DNA of 56,231 nt from Oligoflexia bacterium (GTDB lineage: Bacteria; Bdellovibrionota; UBA1018; CAIPTA01; JAALKR01): the NCBI GenBank assembly GCA_011087955.1, contig JAALKR010000011.1, positions 1 through 56,231 on the forward strand. The letters are read 5' to 3'. The stretch's first letter is position 1; each line of letters begins with the position of its first letter. A model generated the notes under the pieces. The model saw only the letters and a list, made by a program, of their open reading frames with translations. It made no database searches and was not told the origin of the DNA. This document shows, piece by piece, positions 9,467 through 18,845 of the stretch. A program made the position numbers and the translations under genes.

Positions 9467-9542
9467 GGGCAGTTAGCTCAGTCGGTAGAGCGCCTCCCTT
9501 ACAAGGAGGATGCCGGGGGTTCGAATCCCTCACTGCCCACCA
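9467..9542 (+). tRNA. tRNA-Val (anticodon UAC)
   Basis: A 76-base cloverleaf. The acceptor stem GGGCAGT pairs with ACTGCCC (9532-9538), followed by discriminator A and an encoded CCA. The D arm is of normal form. The anticodon stem is CCTCC/GGAGG with loop CTTACAA, so the anticodon is TAC, reading GUA and other Val codons. The T arm is GGGGG-TTCGAAT-CCCTC with one G-U pair. It lies alone between divergent typA and the lon 3' end. Confidence 0.97.
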
Positions 9543-9579
9543 TTTAACCGTGAAGAGCCCAAAAACCCCTGAAGAACCC

Positions 9580-12135
9580 TTAGTGTGCGACGTCCGGGAC
9601 GCCTCCCCCTTTATGCTTCTTTCGACCTTTTGGCGGGATCGTAGCTTTTTGAGTGGCTGCGACTGGTTTACGGCCTTTTTTCTCGTTCACCATAAAGCGT
9701 TCGGGGCTCTCAATATCAAGAGCAATTCGTAAAACCTCATCGGCGTGCTCCACTGGGTGAAGCGTAAGTCCTTTAAGAATCTCGGCAGAAATTTTTTGCA
9801 ATTCCTTTTCGTTTTCTTTCGGGAAGATCACATTGTCGGTACCGCCCATTTTAGCTGCAATGAGCTTCTCTTTGAGCCCACCAATAGCAAGGACTCGACC
9901 ACGGAGAGTAATCTCACCGGTCATAGCAACATTGCGCTTCACTGGAACTTCTAAGAATGCCGAAGCAAGTGCTGCAGCCATTGTGACACCCGCCGATGGA
10001 CCGTCCTTAGGAACAGCACCTTCCGGAACATGGATATGCACGTCTATCTTGTCATAAAAGCCTGGCTTCAGCCCCATAGACTCGGCGCGAGAGCGCACGT
10101 AGCTCATTGCTGCTTGCGCTGACTCTTGCATTACATCACCAAGTTTTCCGGTAACCTTTAGGTTTCCTTTTCCTGGTAATACGGCAACTTCAATCTGCAG
10201 CATGTCGCCACCGACTTCCGTCCATGCAAGACCATTGGAAAGCCCAATGATTGACTTCTCATCAGTCTTAGAGAGAGTGTATTTCACTGGCCCCAAGTAC
10301 TTCTCGATCAGTTTTGGTGAGACCGAAATTGTTTCTGCAAGTACTTCTTGCAGCTTTGCTGTATAAGTCGCGTCTTTCTTAATCTTACCTTTGGAATTTT
10401 TGGCAATTACATCGGAAAGCTTCGTCACCACTTGATGAGCTGCTTTACGGCAGATACCACCAACTTCTCTTTCAAGGTTACGCACACCAGCTTCACGAGT
10501 ATAGCCGTGAATTAAATGACGAACTGATTTCTCATTCCAGCTCATGGATTCTTCTTTAAGGCCATGCTGTTTGATTTGCTTCGGAATCAAGTGTTTCGAA
10601 GCGATATGAATTTTCTCATTAATGGTGTATCCAGGAATACAAATCACTTCCATACGATCAAGGAGTGGCTTCGGAATCGTATGCAACGAGTTTGCCGTCA
10701 GAACGAATAAGACTTTCGAAAGATCGAACTCGACTTCTAGGTAGTGATCCATAAATGAAGTATTTTGTTCCGGGTCCAACACTTCTAGAAGTGCTGACGC
10801 TGGATCGCCGCGGAAGTCAGAACTCATTTTGTCAATTTCATCCAGAAGAAAAACTGGATTTTGCGTTCCGGCTTTCTTTAGTGACTGGATGATTTTGCCT
10901 GGCAGAGCTCCAACGTATGTTCTCCGGTGCCCGCGAATCTCAGCTTCGTCTCTTACACCGCCTAGAGAAGCACGCACAAATTCTTTTCCAACTGCTTTTG
11001 AAATGGAGCGCGCTAGAGAGGTCTTCCCAACTCCCGGGGGGCCAACCAAGCAAAGGATTGAACCCTTTCTATCTTCTGTAAGAGTGCGAACCGATAGAAA
11101 TTCGGTGATTCGCTCCCGAACTTCTTCTAGCCCATAGTGGTCAGACTTTAGCGTTTCGTCAGCATGATTTAAGTCCCAATTGTCTTCAGAGAATTTTGCC
11201 CACGGTAGCGTAAGGACCCAATCAATATAGTTACGGACTACAGTCGCTTCAGCTGACATTGGCGACATTGACTTAAGTTTTCTAAACTCTTTCTCCACCT
11301 TTTCTTTAGCTTCTTTAGAAAGCTTCGTCTTCTTAATTTTCTTTTCGATTTCTTTGAGCTCTACTTTGAATTCATCCTTCTCGCCAAGCTCTTTCTGAAT
11401 CGCGTTCATCTGCTCATTAAGATAGTATTCTTTCTGATTTCGCTCCATTTGTTTTTTGACACGCGAACGAATTTTTCGTTCCACCTGCAGGATTTCAATT
11501 TCACCTTGCATGAGCGAAAGAATTTTTTCTAATCGAAGTGATGGATCGACTAGTTCAAGCACCATCTGTTTGTCTTCTAGCTTAAGTGTTAAATGAGCAA
11601 CAATCACATCCGCTAGCCTTGAAGGCTCATCGATAGATGAGATATTCATCACCACTTCCGGTGGGATGCGCTTATTGAATTTCACGTAACTCTCAAAGAC
11701 GGCTTTCGTTCCACGAATGAGTGCTTCTTGTTTCACCGTATCTGGATCTGGTTCTATAAGTTCATTCACTTCCACTTGCATAAACTGGTCATTTGGAATG
11801 ATCTCTTTAGTGCGAGCACGGCGCTTGCCTTCCACTAGCACCTTAACTGTATTGTCTGGAAGTTTTACCAATTGAACGATCGTGCCGAGCGTTCCAATTT
11901 GATAGATATCCTCCTGCCTCGGACTAACAACTGAGGCATCCTTTTGTGCACATAAAAATAAATCAAGTTTATTTTGAATAGCAGCCTCAAGTGCGGCTAT
12001 CGACTTTTCTCGACCCACAAAAAGTGGGACTACCATGTGTGGAAAAATAATAACCTCTCGAAGTGGGAGTAGAGGTACAACTAGCACTTCACCGGGCAAC
12101 TCCTTTACCTGATCGCTCTTATTCTCTTCAGACAT
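9580..12135 (-). CDS. lon: ATP-dependent protease Lon
   Basis: An 851-residue Lon, somewhat longer than the usual 780-820. The N-terminal substrate domain begins [16 protein letters not shown] (about 19-34), followed by a coiled region to about 300. The AAA+ module has GPPGVGKTS (about 365) and FLLDEIDKM. The serine protease domain has catalytic Ser714 in PKDGPSAGV and Lys757 in GGLKEKL. Lon degrades misfolded and regulatory proteins in the cytoplasm. The extra length is a basic C-terminal tail of about 35 residues with KKGRKP and [10 protein letters not shown], which could bind nucleic acid (inference). The start is fixed by an AAGGAGG ribosome site at 12141-12147. Confidence 0.97.
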   Translation of the reverse strand: MSEENKSDQVKELPGEVLVVPLLPLREVIIFPHMVVPLFVGREKSIAALEAAIQNKLDLFLCAQKDASVVSPRQEDIYQIGTLGTIVQLVKLPDNTVKVLVEGKRRARTKEIIPNDQFMQVEVNELIEPDPDTVKQEALIRGTKAVFESYVKFNKRIPPEVVMNISSIDEPSRLADVIVAHLTLKLEDKQMVLELVDPSLRLEKILSLMQGEIEILQVERKIRSRVKKQMERNQKEYYLNEQMNAIQKELGEKDEFKVELKEIEKKIKKTKLSKEAKEKVEKEFRKLKSMSPMSAEATVVRNYIDWVLTLPWAKFSEDNWDLNHADETLKSDHYGLEEVRERITEFLSVRTLTEDRKGSILCLVGPPGVGKTSLARSISKAVGKEFVRASLGGVRDEAEIRGHRRTYVGALPGKIIQSLKKAGTQNPVFLLDEIDKMSSDFRGDPASALLEVLDPEQNTSFMDHYLEVEFDLSKVLFVLTANSLHTIPKPLLDRMEVICIPGYTINEKIHIASKHLIPKQIKQHGLKEESMSWNEKSVRHLIHGYTREAGVRNLEREVGGICRKAAHQVVTKLSDVIAKNSKGKIKKDATYTAKLQEVLAETISVSPKLIEKYLGPVKYTLSKTDEKSIIGLSNGLAWTEVGGDMLQIEVAVLPGKGNLKVTGKLGDVMQESAQAAMSYVRSRAESMGLKPGFYDKIDVHIHVPEGAVPKDGPSAGVTMAAALASAFLEVPVKRNVAMTGEITLRGRVLAIGGLKEKLIAAKMGGTDNVIFPKENEKELQKISAEILKGLTLHPVEHADEVLRIALDIESPERFMVNEKKGRKPVAATQKATIPPKGRKKHKGGGVPDVAH

Positions 12136-12360
12136 ATGATCCTCCTTGAACCTAAATTTTACTATTTTTTGGGAGGACCTAGCTATAGGGAATTAAGAGT
12201 AAAGTTAAACAATCGTACCGGGTGCTCCAACTTGTAAGAGGTAAATTTTTGTGTCCTGAGATAATTTTTAGAAATGATTTGCCTTGTCTTTACCAAGCAC
12301 GGTCGACTGAGATAAAATTCACCCCGTCTTAGAAGCGTACTGCCCACCGTGTATGGACCT

Positions 12361-13677
12361 TCACGGTTGCTCATCAAACTTAGTACGCGTGACTTCTTTC
12401 AGCTTTGGTAGCTTTTCGAGTTCACTGCTCCACTCATCTGGCGTGCCTAACACTAACAAATATAAATCATCAAAATTCAGGTGTCTTTCGATTGCTTTCA
12501 GCATGCCCTTATAAGTGACTTTCTTGAGTCGAGCTTGGTAGTCATCAAAAAAGCCTTTCTTTAGGTCGAGAAGGTCTTCAGAGACTTTATTTCCAAGACG
12601 TTTTTTGATCGTGTCTTGAAGGAATGCACTTTGGTTTACGAGACTTTTCTTGGCAAAATCGAACTCAGATTTGGAAATTTTACCTTTGGAAAATTTCTTC
12701 AGCAGCTTCAAAATTAGTTCTACCGCTCCGACGGTGTCCTTATTAGAAGGAGTTGTGGAAGCCATAAAATAGAGTGGGTTTTTGGCGTTTCGGTAAAAAG
12801 AGTAAGCCCCGTAAGACCAACCGCGTTTTTCTCTGACTTCTTTCATTAACCAAGCGGAAAAAGAGGACCCACCCAGAATGTGATTTGCCATGATGATTTC
12901 GTGATAATTCGGGTTTTCGTAGCCAATGCCTTGCGCACCGATCACGATTTGGCTTTGGGTGCGGTTGGGCTTCTCTATGATATGCAGTTGCCTTCCTTTA
13001 GGAAACTTAGGCGCTTCGACAGAATCAATTTCTTGCACGTCATTATTAAACGCTTTGCTTAGACGGTCGAGCTTCAATTCCAAATTTTTTTTACTGAGGC
13101 CACCGGTGGCCGAGAAAATAGTGTTGGCCGAGCCGTAGAATTTGTCGTAATAGCTCTTAAGATCGTCTGGAGAAATGTTCTCTACTGACTCAAGGCTTCC
13201 ACCTGTTAAGCGCCCATATTTATGGCCGGCTAACGAATATTCTTGAAAACGGCGGTCAGCGATTGCATCATCATCGGAGAGCTCATCCTTTAGGCGAGAA
13301 AGTGATTGATTCTTTAGTTTTTTAAATTCACTTTCCTCAAAACTCGGTTCGGCAAGAACTTGCTCGATTAGATCAAAAAATTTATCTGCATTTTCCGCAA
13401 GGCATTCACCGACCAAGCGAGTACTCTCCATATAGCGGCCAAGGAACAATTCACCACCGATATCATCTAGTTTCTCGTGGAATTTTTCTGCCGTTAAATT
13501 TTTTGTCCCTCGGAGCAACATGGATGCAGTAAGGGAAGAAACACCTTCTTTTCCTTCTGGATCCATAGTGGATCCGGCTTTCAGCGCAATGTCCACAAAT
13601 ACTAATGGGGAACTTGGGTCAGAAATAACAATTTTCTTAACCTTCTTTGCCCTGAGTTTGCCTTTTTTCTTAGTCAT
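12361..13677 (-). CDS. M16 peptidase, probably non-catalytic partner
   Basis: 438 residues of M16 fold. The segment that holds the zinc motif HxxEH in active members reads GVSSLTASML here, with no His, so it should not bind zinc. It keeps the Arg/Tyr-containing GWSYGAYSFYR region used by the partner subunit to hold substrate. In the M16B subfamily such an inactive subunit pairs with an active one. That one is encoded 11 bases upstream (13689-15008). The first 16 residues are very basic (KKKGKLRAKKVKK). A 225-base gap separates its stop from the lon start. In that gap I see only the lon leader. Confidence 0.88.
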   Translation of the reverse strand: MTKKKGKLRAKKVKKIVISDPSSPLVFVDIALKAGSTMDPEGKEGVSSLTASMLLRGTKNLTAEKFHEKLDDIGGELFLGRYMESTRLVGECLAENADKFFDLIEQVLAEPSFEESEFKKLKNQSLSRLKDELSDDDAIADRRFQEYSLAGHKYGRLTGGSLESVENISPDDLKSYYDKFYGSANTIFSATGGLSKKNLELKLDRLSKAFNNDVQEIDSVEAPKFPKGRQLHIIEKPNRTQSQIVIGAQGIGYENPNYHEIIMANHILGGSSFSAWLMKEVREKRGWSYGAYSFYRNAKNPLYFMASTTPSNKDTVGAVELILKLLKKFSKGKISKSEFDFAKKSLVNQSAFLQDTIKKRLGNKVSEDLLDLKKGFFDDYQARLKKVTYKGMLKAIERHLNFDDLYLLVLGTPDEWSSELEKLPKLKEVTRTKFDEQP

Positions 13678-13688
13678 TAAAATTCCAC

Positions 13689-15008
13689 CTACGCAGAGAC
13701 TGCTTGTTCTTTTGGATTACCCACAACGATGTTGCGATTGGTTTTTCGAATATATTTCCTGGCGCAGTTTAATAATTCCTTACCGGTTATTGAATCGATT
13801 TCAGCAAACTCCCTAATCTCTTGCTGATAGTCTTTATAAAGAATCTCGCTATGACCAATGAAGTTTGCGATCGAGGAATTCGTCTTGAACGCCTGATAAA
13901 AATCGACTTTCGTTTTATTTTTAGCTCGGTTGAGTTCTTCTTGATTAATGCCATCCTTTTCAACTCTTTCCAAAGTTGCATCGATTGCATCAATTAATTC
14001 ATCGGAAGTTTTTCCCATTTGCGCTGTCGCTGTCAAATACAGAAGCGCTGTGTCTTTGGATTCTCCAGTCACGGCGCCCGCATCCACAGAAATACCTTCA
14101 TCCACGAGTGCCCTGTACAATTTGGAGGATCGACCGGAACTCAATAGCGAGCAAAAAAGCCCGAGTCGCAAAACATCCGGGTGGCCGGCGGGAGGAATTT
14201 TATAACCTATATAAACTTTCGGCACCATTAGGTCGAGAGTTAAGTCTTCGCGGCGCTCCTCGGTTTGGTCTGGCTCCTGTTCTATCTTTGGGAAAATAAT
14301 CTCTGATGCTGGAATTTTTCCATATTTCTGATGAATGACTTTTAGAACCCCTTCTTCCTTAAGGTCGCCAACAATTACAATCACAGCGTTATTTGGGGCG
14401 TAGTATTGCTTATAAAATTTCAGGAGATCCTTCATCTTCATACGGTCAAGATCCTCCCTGTAGCCAATGACAGGCCAGCGATAGGGGTGCTTCTTAAATG
14501 CAATGGCCAATAGTTTATCGAAGATAACACCTTCCGGGCTATTCTCTGAACGCTCCTTGCGTTCGTTGTGCACTACTTCTCTCTCGGAGTCGACTTCACT
14601 CTTCGAAAGCATAAGCTTCGTCATCCTTTCCGACTCCAGATGCGCCACGGTTGAAAAAGCTTCGATAGGTAGACTTTGAACGTAAGCAGTGTAGTCAGAA
14701 CTCGTGAAAGCATTTAAATCACGAGCGCCACTCGACTCCATAATCTGATCAAACTCACCAGCTTTCCGCCCCTTGATGCGTTTAAACATCAGGTGTTCAA
14801 AAAAATGGGCCATCCCGGTATGGTTGATTTCTTCGTCGCGGGCACCCACGTTGTACCAAGTCTGGTAGGAGAAAACCGGAGCCACTTTCCGCGGCACAAA
14901 AGTAAGCGTCAACCCATTTTTAAATTTATACTTATTGACCTTCAGGCCATCCATAATTTTGCCGGTCTCTTTCGATACAACCCCATATTTGGTAAGTTTT
15001 TTAGTCAC
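13689..15008 (-). CDS. M16 family zinc metallopeptidase, catalytic subunit
   Basis: 439 residues with the inverted zinc motif HFFEH (His68, Glu71, His72) and a downstream NER (Glu149) as third ligand. The substrate-binding second half has VYIGYKIPPAG. M16B peptidases cut peptides or exported proteins. This one has no signal peptide, so it seems cytoplasmic. It forms a two-gene unit with the inactive partner. The start is GTG at 15008; the sequence upstream holds two copies of the 9-base unit TTGGTCCTT (15015 and 15034) that provide AAGGA-type ribosome sites on the coding strand. An ATG at 14954 would be an alternative start. Confidence 0.92.
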   Translation of the reverse strand: MTKKLTKYGVVSKETGKIMDGLKVNKYKFKNGLTLTFVPRKVAPVFSYQTWYNVGARDEEINHTGMAHFFEHLMFKRIKGRKAGEFDQIMESSGARDLNAFTSSDYTAYVQSLPIEAFSTVAHLESERMTKLMLSKSEVDSEREVVHNERKERSENSPEGVIFDKLLAIAFKKHPYRWPVIGYREDLDRMKMKDLLKFYKQYYAPNNAVIVIVGDLKEEGVLKVIHQKYGKIPASEIIFPKIEQEPDQTEERREDLTLDLMVPKVYIGYKIPPAGHPDVLRLGLFCSLLSSGRSSKLYRALVDEGISVDAGAVTGESKDTALLYLTATAQMGKTSDELIDAIDATLERVEKDGINQEELNRAKNKTKVDFYQAFKTNSSIANFIGHSEILYKDYQQEIREFAEIDSITGKELLNCARKYIRKTNRNIVVGNPKEQAVSA

Positions 15009-15150
15009 GTCCCATTGGTCCTTTCATACCCTGTTGGTCCTTCCGATCGGTTTAGCAACCCTACCACCATCCCAATATGTGGACTAGAATTTTAGGAAAT
15101 AACGACGAAATTCAAAGCAACGCTGGCACTTTGATTGCAGTTGAGTCGGC

Positions 15151-16167
15151 ATGACAAACACTCTATTGCTCTCCGCTCTGCTCCTTTTTATCCCTAAGGT
15201 TAGAAACAAAGTTGACCAATATATTCTCGAGGTAGCCCAAAAATTAAAAACCCTAAGAAACCAGCAGGAAACCGAGGAAGAAGCCAATGTCCGGTGGGTT
15301 AATTTTTTAATCAGTAGAATTCGTTCTGGTTACGCTGCCCAAGACGCTCTACTTCAGTCTATCGAATCGATTAAATTGACTACCCGGCAAACAGCGACCA
15401 TAAAAGCTATTATAGACAAACAGAGCACAGAGTGCGCTATCGGCATAATCTTAAGGAATGGGATAGTCTCGGGTGGAAAATGCCTCAATCCTCTACGAAG
15501 AACTAAAAAAAACATCCAACAAAGAATCCATGCCGAGAGAAAAGCTAAGGCGGCTTCTTTGCAATGCAGAGCCCAAGCTGTAACAATGTGCCTCCTGCCA
15601 TGGGCTCTTCTAATCGCTCAATCTCTAGCCTCTCCAGTTCTTTTTGCCAAATCAATCGAATCACCAATCATGCTAGCTTCCATTGCACTTGCTCTTACAC
15701 TCACGATTTTAGGCTTTAGCTGGATGCAAAAAATTATCAAATCAGTCATCCACGGTAGGCCAAAAGGCACACAAACATTTGAGAAAAAACTTCACTACAC
15801 TCTCTTTAGAATTCAAAGCGAACTTTCCGCCGGAGAGGTGCCAAATAGCTCGTCCAATGAACCAAGCTACAAGGAGTTAATGCAATCTCGTAGGCTCACA
15901 AAGAAGCTACCGAACCAGCTCGTTTCCATATTTGATGAGCTTCAACAGGCAATTAACTCATCCCAACAACTGGGTGCTCCAATTGGCGAGCATATTGATG
16001 AGCTAATACTAGAGTTTAACGAGTATCTAGAGAATAAATTATTGGAGCGCGTACAACTTCTACCGCTCAAATTACTATTACCCATATCAACTACAATACT
16101 TCCTGCTGCGATCCTCACAATTATCGCTCCTATAATCCCACTCGCGTTAAAGGCAATGGACTTTTGA
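15151..16167 (+). CDS. Tad pilus/secretion inner-membrane protein, TadB/TadC-like in one chain
   Basis: 338 residues. A short N-terminal helix (about 3-14) is followed by a cytoplasmic segment (about 25-140) that looks like a worn T2SF domain, with RIRSGYAAQDALLQSIE like the LraGlslpqAl pattern. Two membrane helices follow (about 145-162 and 173-196), with RAQAVTMCLLPW...GFSWMQKIIK as in TadB. A second cytoplasmic part (about 205-300) and a last helix (about 307-334) resemble TadC: LGAPIGEHIDEL, then LLPLKLLLPISTTILPA. Two T2SF units in one chain is the GspF/PilC layout, whereas Tad systems normally split them into TadB and TadC. It is likely the platform protein for the CpaF ATPase encoded nearby. 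Assignment is by pattern only. Confidence 0.6.
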   Translation: MTNTLLLSALLLFIPKVRNKVDQYILEVAQKLKTLRNQQETEEEANVRWVNFLISRIRSGYAAQDALLQSIESIKLTTRQTATIKAIIDKQSTECAIGIILRNGIVSGGKCLNPLRRTKKNIQQRIHAERKAKAASLQCRAQAVTMCLLPWALLIAQSLASPVLFAKSIESPIMLASIALALTLTILGFSWMQKIIKSVIHGRPKGTQTFEKKLHYTLFRIQSELSAGEVPNSSSNEPSYKELMQSRRLTKKLPNQLVSIFDELQQAINSSQQLGAPIGEHIDELILEFNEYLENKLLERVQLLPLKLLLPISTTILPAAILTIIAPIIPLALKAMDF

Positions 16168-16168
16168 A

Positions 16169-16780
16169 ATGGAAAATGAAGAAACCACAATTGAAATCGA
16201 TACCGATAAAAACCATAATGATGCTAATGAATTCCCACTTATAAAAATGGCTCTTCTTGCAACGCTTGTAGCAGCTATCTACGTTGGGACGCCGGTAATC
16301 CCTGGAAAGTCAAGTTCCTCGCTGAAAATGCTACCGCCTTCAGCATCAAGCCCATCAAATCTGCCAGTCTCGTCAAACACCATAGCTGCAGAGAGCATTA
16401 CCAACAGGACTAGAAAGAAAACTAAACCCTTCACCTCTCCTCAGAAATTAGTTAATCCAATCATTAAATCTCAAGCACTCACTTGTTTACGCGAACTCAA
16501 TAAGAAAACAATAAACGAAATAAAAAACCCTTTTCCTCGATGCAAGGGGATTTTCTCCAAGCACCCAACCTGTGATGAGATTCAATATCGTTATGCATAC
16601 CGGTTGTTTTTGCTATCCTATGCTCTGCAGCAGTCATTCCCAAAAATTTCGCTTTTGAACGCAAAAGAGTCGATAGGAATCTGTAACTCATGTCACTCCA
16701 AAAAATTCAAACAACTCAGAATGCAAACAAAATCAATCATCAAAGGTGCTCTCAAAAGAGTCCAGGAACTCCGAAACTGA
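16169..16780 (+). CDS. Single-pass membrane protein with CXXCH motif, unknown function
   Basis: 203 residues, beginning one base after the stop of the TadB/TadC-like gene, so probably co-translated with it. An acidic N-terminus (1-22) precedes one membrane helix (about 23-43). The rest would be periplasmic: a Ser/Pro-rich stretch, a basic segment, and a Cys-containing domain with five Cys. Cys172-Asn-Ser-Cys175-His176 is a CXXCH, the attachment motif of c-type haem. One CXXCH alone is weak evidence for a cytochrome, and the Cys could form disulfides instead. The last 48 bases overlap the convergent kinase-like gene. I do not recognise the family. Confidence 0.6.
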   Translation: MENEETTIEIDTDKNHNDANEFPLIKMALLATLVAAIYVGTPVIPGKSSSSLKMLPPSASSPSNLPVSSNTIAAESITNRTRKKTKPFTSPQKLVNPIIKSQALTCLRELNKKTINEIKNPFPRCKGIFSKHPTCDEIQYRYAYRLFLLSYALQQSFPKISLLNAKESIGICNSCHSKKFKQLRMQTKSIIKGALKRVQELRN

Positions 16781-17410
16781 GTGAAAGCTATCCGTTTCTT
16801 CCATAAATAATGAGCGGCGAAGCAGATCATGAACCCAAGTCGGTGCAATTGCAATTTTCCGCTTGAGAAAACTTGAGGAACTAAGAAGAGCTAGACTGGC
16901 TGCCTCATGCCCTAAGAGTGGTTGCCCCGTTACCCACTCAAATAGAATCGAACCTAGTGCATAGATCTCATCATCCACTGTATTTACCCCAGAATTAGCG
17001 CGTCGAGGTGAAAGATACGAGGGTTTAGCTCTAAACCGTTTCCGTCTCTTCAGATATTTTTCATACCCTTCAATTGAATACTCTGACCAATCAATCAATC
17101 GATAATGAACCCTATTAGACTCACCATAACTTCTGATAAGGTTTCCTGGAGAAATATCTCCATGTAGAATTGTTGGGTTATGGTTATGAATCCTACTTAC
17201 TGCACGCAAAACCTCTGCAAATTCATGCCTTAGCTGATTTCTCAACGAAGGATTATCAAGAATTTCACGTAATGAAATACCACACACCCAATTATGGCTT
17301 ACTCTATTGTCCGTTCTACAAAATAGATCGACGGACACTTTGACGTCTGCAACCACAGAAATATGCTGAGAGAAGGTCAGCCTAACAATATCATCGATTA
17401 GTCTTTGCAT
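16733..17410 (-). CDS. Serine/threonine kinase-like protein with short N-lobe
   Basis: 225 residues. The C-lobe of a protein kinase is clear: catalytic loop HGDISPGN (His83, Asp85, Asn90), metal-binding LIDW (Asp108, in place of DFG), an APE-like SYLSPRR (131-137) and a DDEIYALGSILFEWVTG helix. The hinge-like WVCGISL lies at residues 41-47. Only about 40 residues precede it, so the usual glycine loop and Lys of the N-lobe are not recognisable. It may be a minimal kinase, a pseudokinase or a truncated one. It overlaps the 3' end of the FHA-CpaF gene by 20 bases, which points to a joint job with that FHA domain. Confidence 0.7.
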   Translation of the reverse strand: MQRLIDDIVRLTFSQHISVVADVKVSVDLFCRTDNRVSHNWVCGISLREILDNPSLRNQLRHEFAEVLRAVSRIHNHNPTILHGDISPGNLIRSYGESNRVHYRLIDWSEYSIEGYEKYLKRRKRFRAKPSYLSPRRANSGVNTVDDEIYALGSILFEWVTGQPLLGHEAASLALLSSSSFLKRKIAIAPTWVHDLLRRSLFMEETDSFHSVSEFLDSFESTFDD

Positions 17411-18845
17411 CGTACACCGTATTTAGTAAAATTTGTCCTTCTTCTACTCCAGAAACTTTTGCAATCGTCTGTAGCCTACGAACCCCATTTATTCTTCCCA
17501 TATGAACAATGTAATTCAGTGAATTTGATATAAACTTTCTTGCCACTACTGGATCCATCCGCTCTTTGGCCATCAAGCAAAGTAGTTCGAGTCTATCGAT
17601 CGCTTCTCTCGTAGAGTTTGAATGTACCGTACTCATAGATCCGTCATGCCCAGTGTTCAATGCCTGCAATAAGTCAATAGTCTCTTCTCCCCGACACTCA
17701 CCAAGCACTAGTCTATCCGGCCGCATTCTCAACGATTGTCGAACTAAATCTCTAATTCCTACAGACCCAATGCCTTCTGAATTCTCCATGCGCGCCTCAC
17801 ATCGCAAAAAATTCCTGCGATCTACGAAAATTTCTGAAGTATCTTCGATACAAATTATTCTCTGATTTTTTGGAACCTCGCATAGCAAAGCATTGATTAG
17901 AGTAGTTTTCCCTGAGCCGGTGCCGCCACATACAATAATGTTTTTTCGTTCGTGGACGATTTGTCTTAGCTCTTTCTCCACTTCAACTCCAAAACTTCCC
18001 ATACAAACAAGATGATGAAGCGTACGCAGGTGGGAGTTAAATTTTCTGATGCTTACATGCATGCCAGCATGAACAATTGATCCAGACATGACAGTAATTC
18101 TCGAACCATCTTTAATCCGTGCGCAAACGTAGGGATTTAAGCGATCAATTTTTCTACCTATAGGCCTTAATTTTTCTTCAACAAAAAATCTAAGGCCCTC
18201 ATCCGTATAGAATTTGGATTTCTCCAGAAAAAGGCTTCCTGAGCGCTCAGTCCAAATTTCGGTAGGTCCATTAAAAAGAATTTCGCTTACACTAAGATCG
18301 CCAAGTAATTTTTCGACGTGAGCAAATTTCACGAATTCATTTATGACTTTATCTCGGTACCCAAAAATTGCTGAGTTTTCTTCAATAACCTTTTCTATGG
18401 CCAAACCAAGATCTAAGTCTACATTGCTAAGCATTAGGTCCTTTGCAATACTCAACGCCAAAAGACAGATTTTTCGAATTTCCTCTGAATCCGCTTCGCT
18501 CTCTTCATTATTTTCGCTACTATCACTTTTATTTAAATACCCCTGGGCATCTTCGCATTTATGCAGCTCAATACTTTCCTTTCCCGCTATAATTAGTGTC
18601 GACGTGGCCTTAACAACATAGTCCTTATACGACACCATTTTTTCCCCGTTTAGAACTGATCCATTTTTTGAACCTAAGTCGCTGGCGATTAGCAAATCAC
18701 CATCTACCTTAAATTGGATATGTTCACGAGAAACGGCAGGATTATCGATTAGCAGCCCATCTATACATTTTTTCCCCAAGATCAATGGCTTACTTTGCTC
18801 AACATCCAAGATCTTGTTCTGATAATGAACCTGCCAAAAAATCAT
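17391..18845 (-). CDS. cpaF: Tad secretion ATPase CpaF/TadA with N-terminal FHA domain
   Basis: 484 residues. An FHA domain fills about residues 15-90, with LILGKK, the phosphothreonine-site pattern SREH (39-42), and SKNGS (59-63). An acidic Ser/Glu-rich linker (about 105-122) leads to the CpaF T2SSE ATPase: an N-terminal domain (about 125-280), Walker A GGTGSGKT (307-314), an Asp box around EDTSEIF, Walker B-type RLVLGECRGEE (378-388) and the His box GSMSTVHSN. It powers assembly of a Tad pilus or secretion fibre from the cytoplasm. The 4-base overlap with cpaC upstream and the 20-base overlap with the kinase-like gene downstream make a three-gene unit. Confidence 0.92.
   Translation of the reverse strand: MIFWQVHYQNKILDVEQSKPLILGKKCIDGLLIDNPAVSREHIQFKVDGDLLIASDLGSKNGSVLNGEKMVSYKDYVVKATSTLIIAGKESIELHKCEDAQGYLNKSDSSENNEESEADSEEIRKICLLALSIAKDLMLSNVDLDLGLAIEKVIEENSAIFGYRDKVINEFVKFAHVEKLLGDLSVSEILFNGPTEIWTERSGSLFLEKSKFYTDEGLRFFVEEKLRPIGRKIDRLNPYVCARIKDGSRITVMSGSIVHAGMHVSIRKFNSHLRTLHHLVCMGSFGVEVEKELRQIVHERKNIIVCGGTGSGKTTLINALLCEVPKNQRIICIEDTSEIFVDRRNFLRCEARMENSEGIGSVGIRDLVRQSLRMRPDRLVLGECRGEETIDLLQALNTGHDGSMSTVHSNSTREAIDRLELLCLMAKERMDPVVARKFISNSLNYIVHMGRINGVRRLQTIAKVSGVEEGQILLNTVYDAKTNR

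Noticed and set aside
12183-12377. 64-codon frame between lon and the M16 gene
   Set aside because: No ribosome site, no known pattern, and it overlaps the M16 end. It fits the lon leader better than a gene.
15011-15034. Eight-codon ORF ending over the GTG start of the active M16 gene
   Set aside because: It is very short and arises from the repeated TTGGTCCTT unit. There is no sign of attenuation structure.
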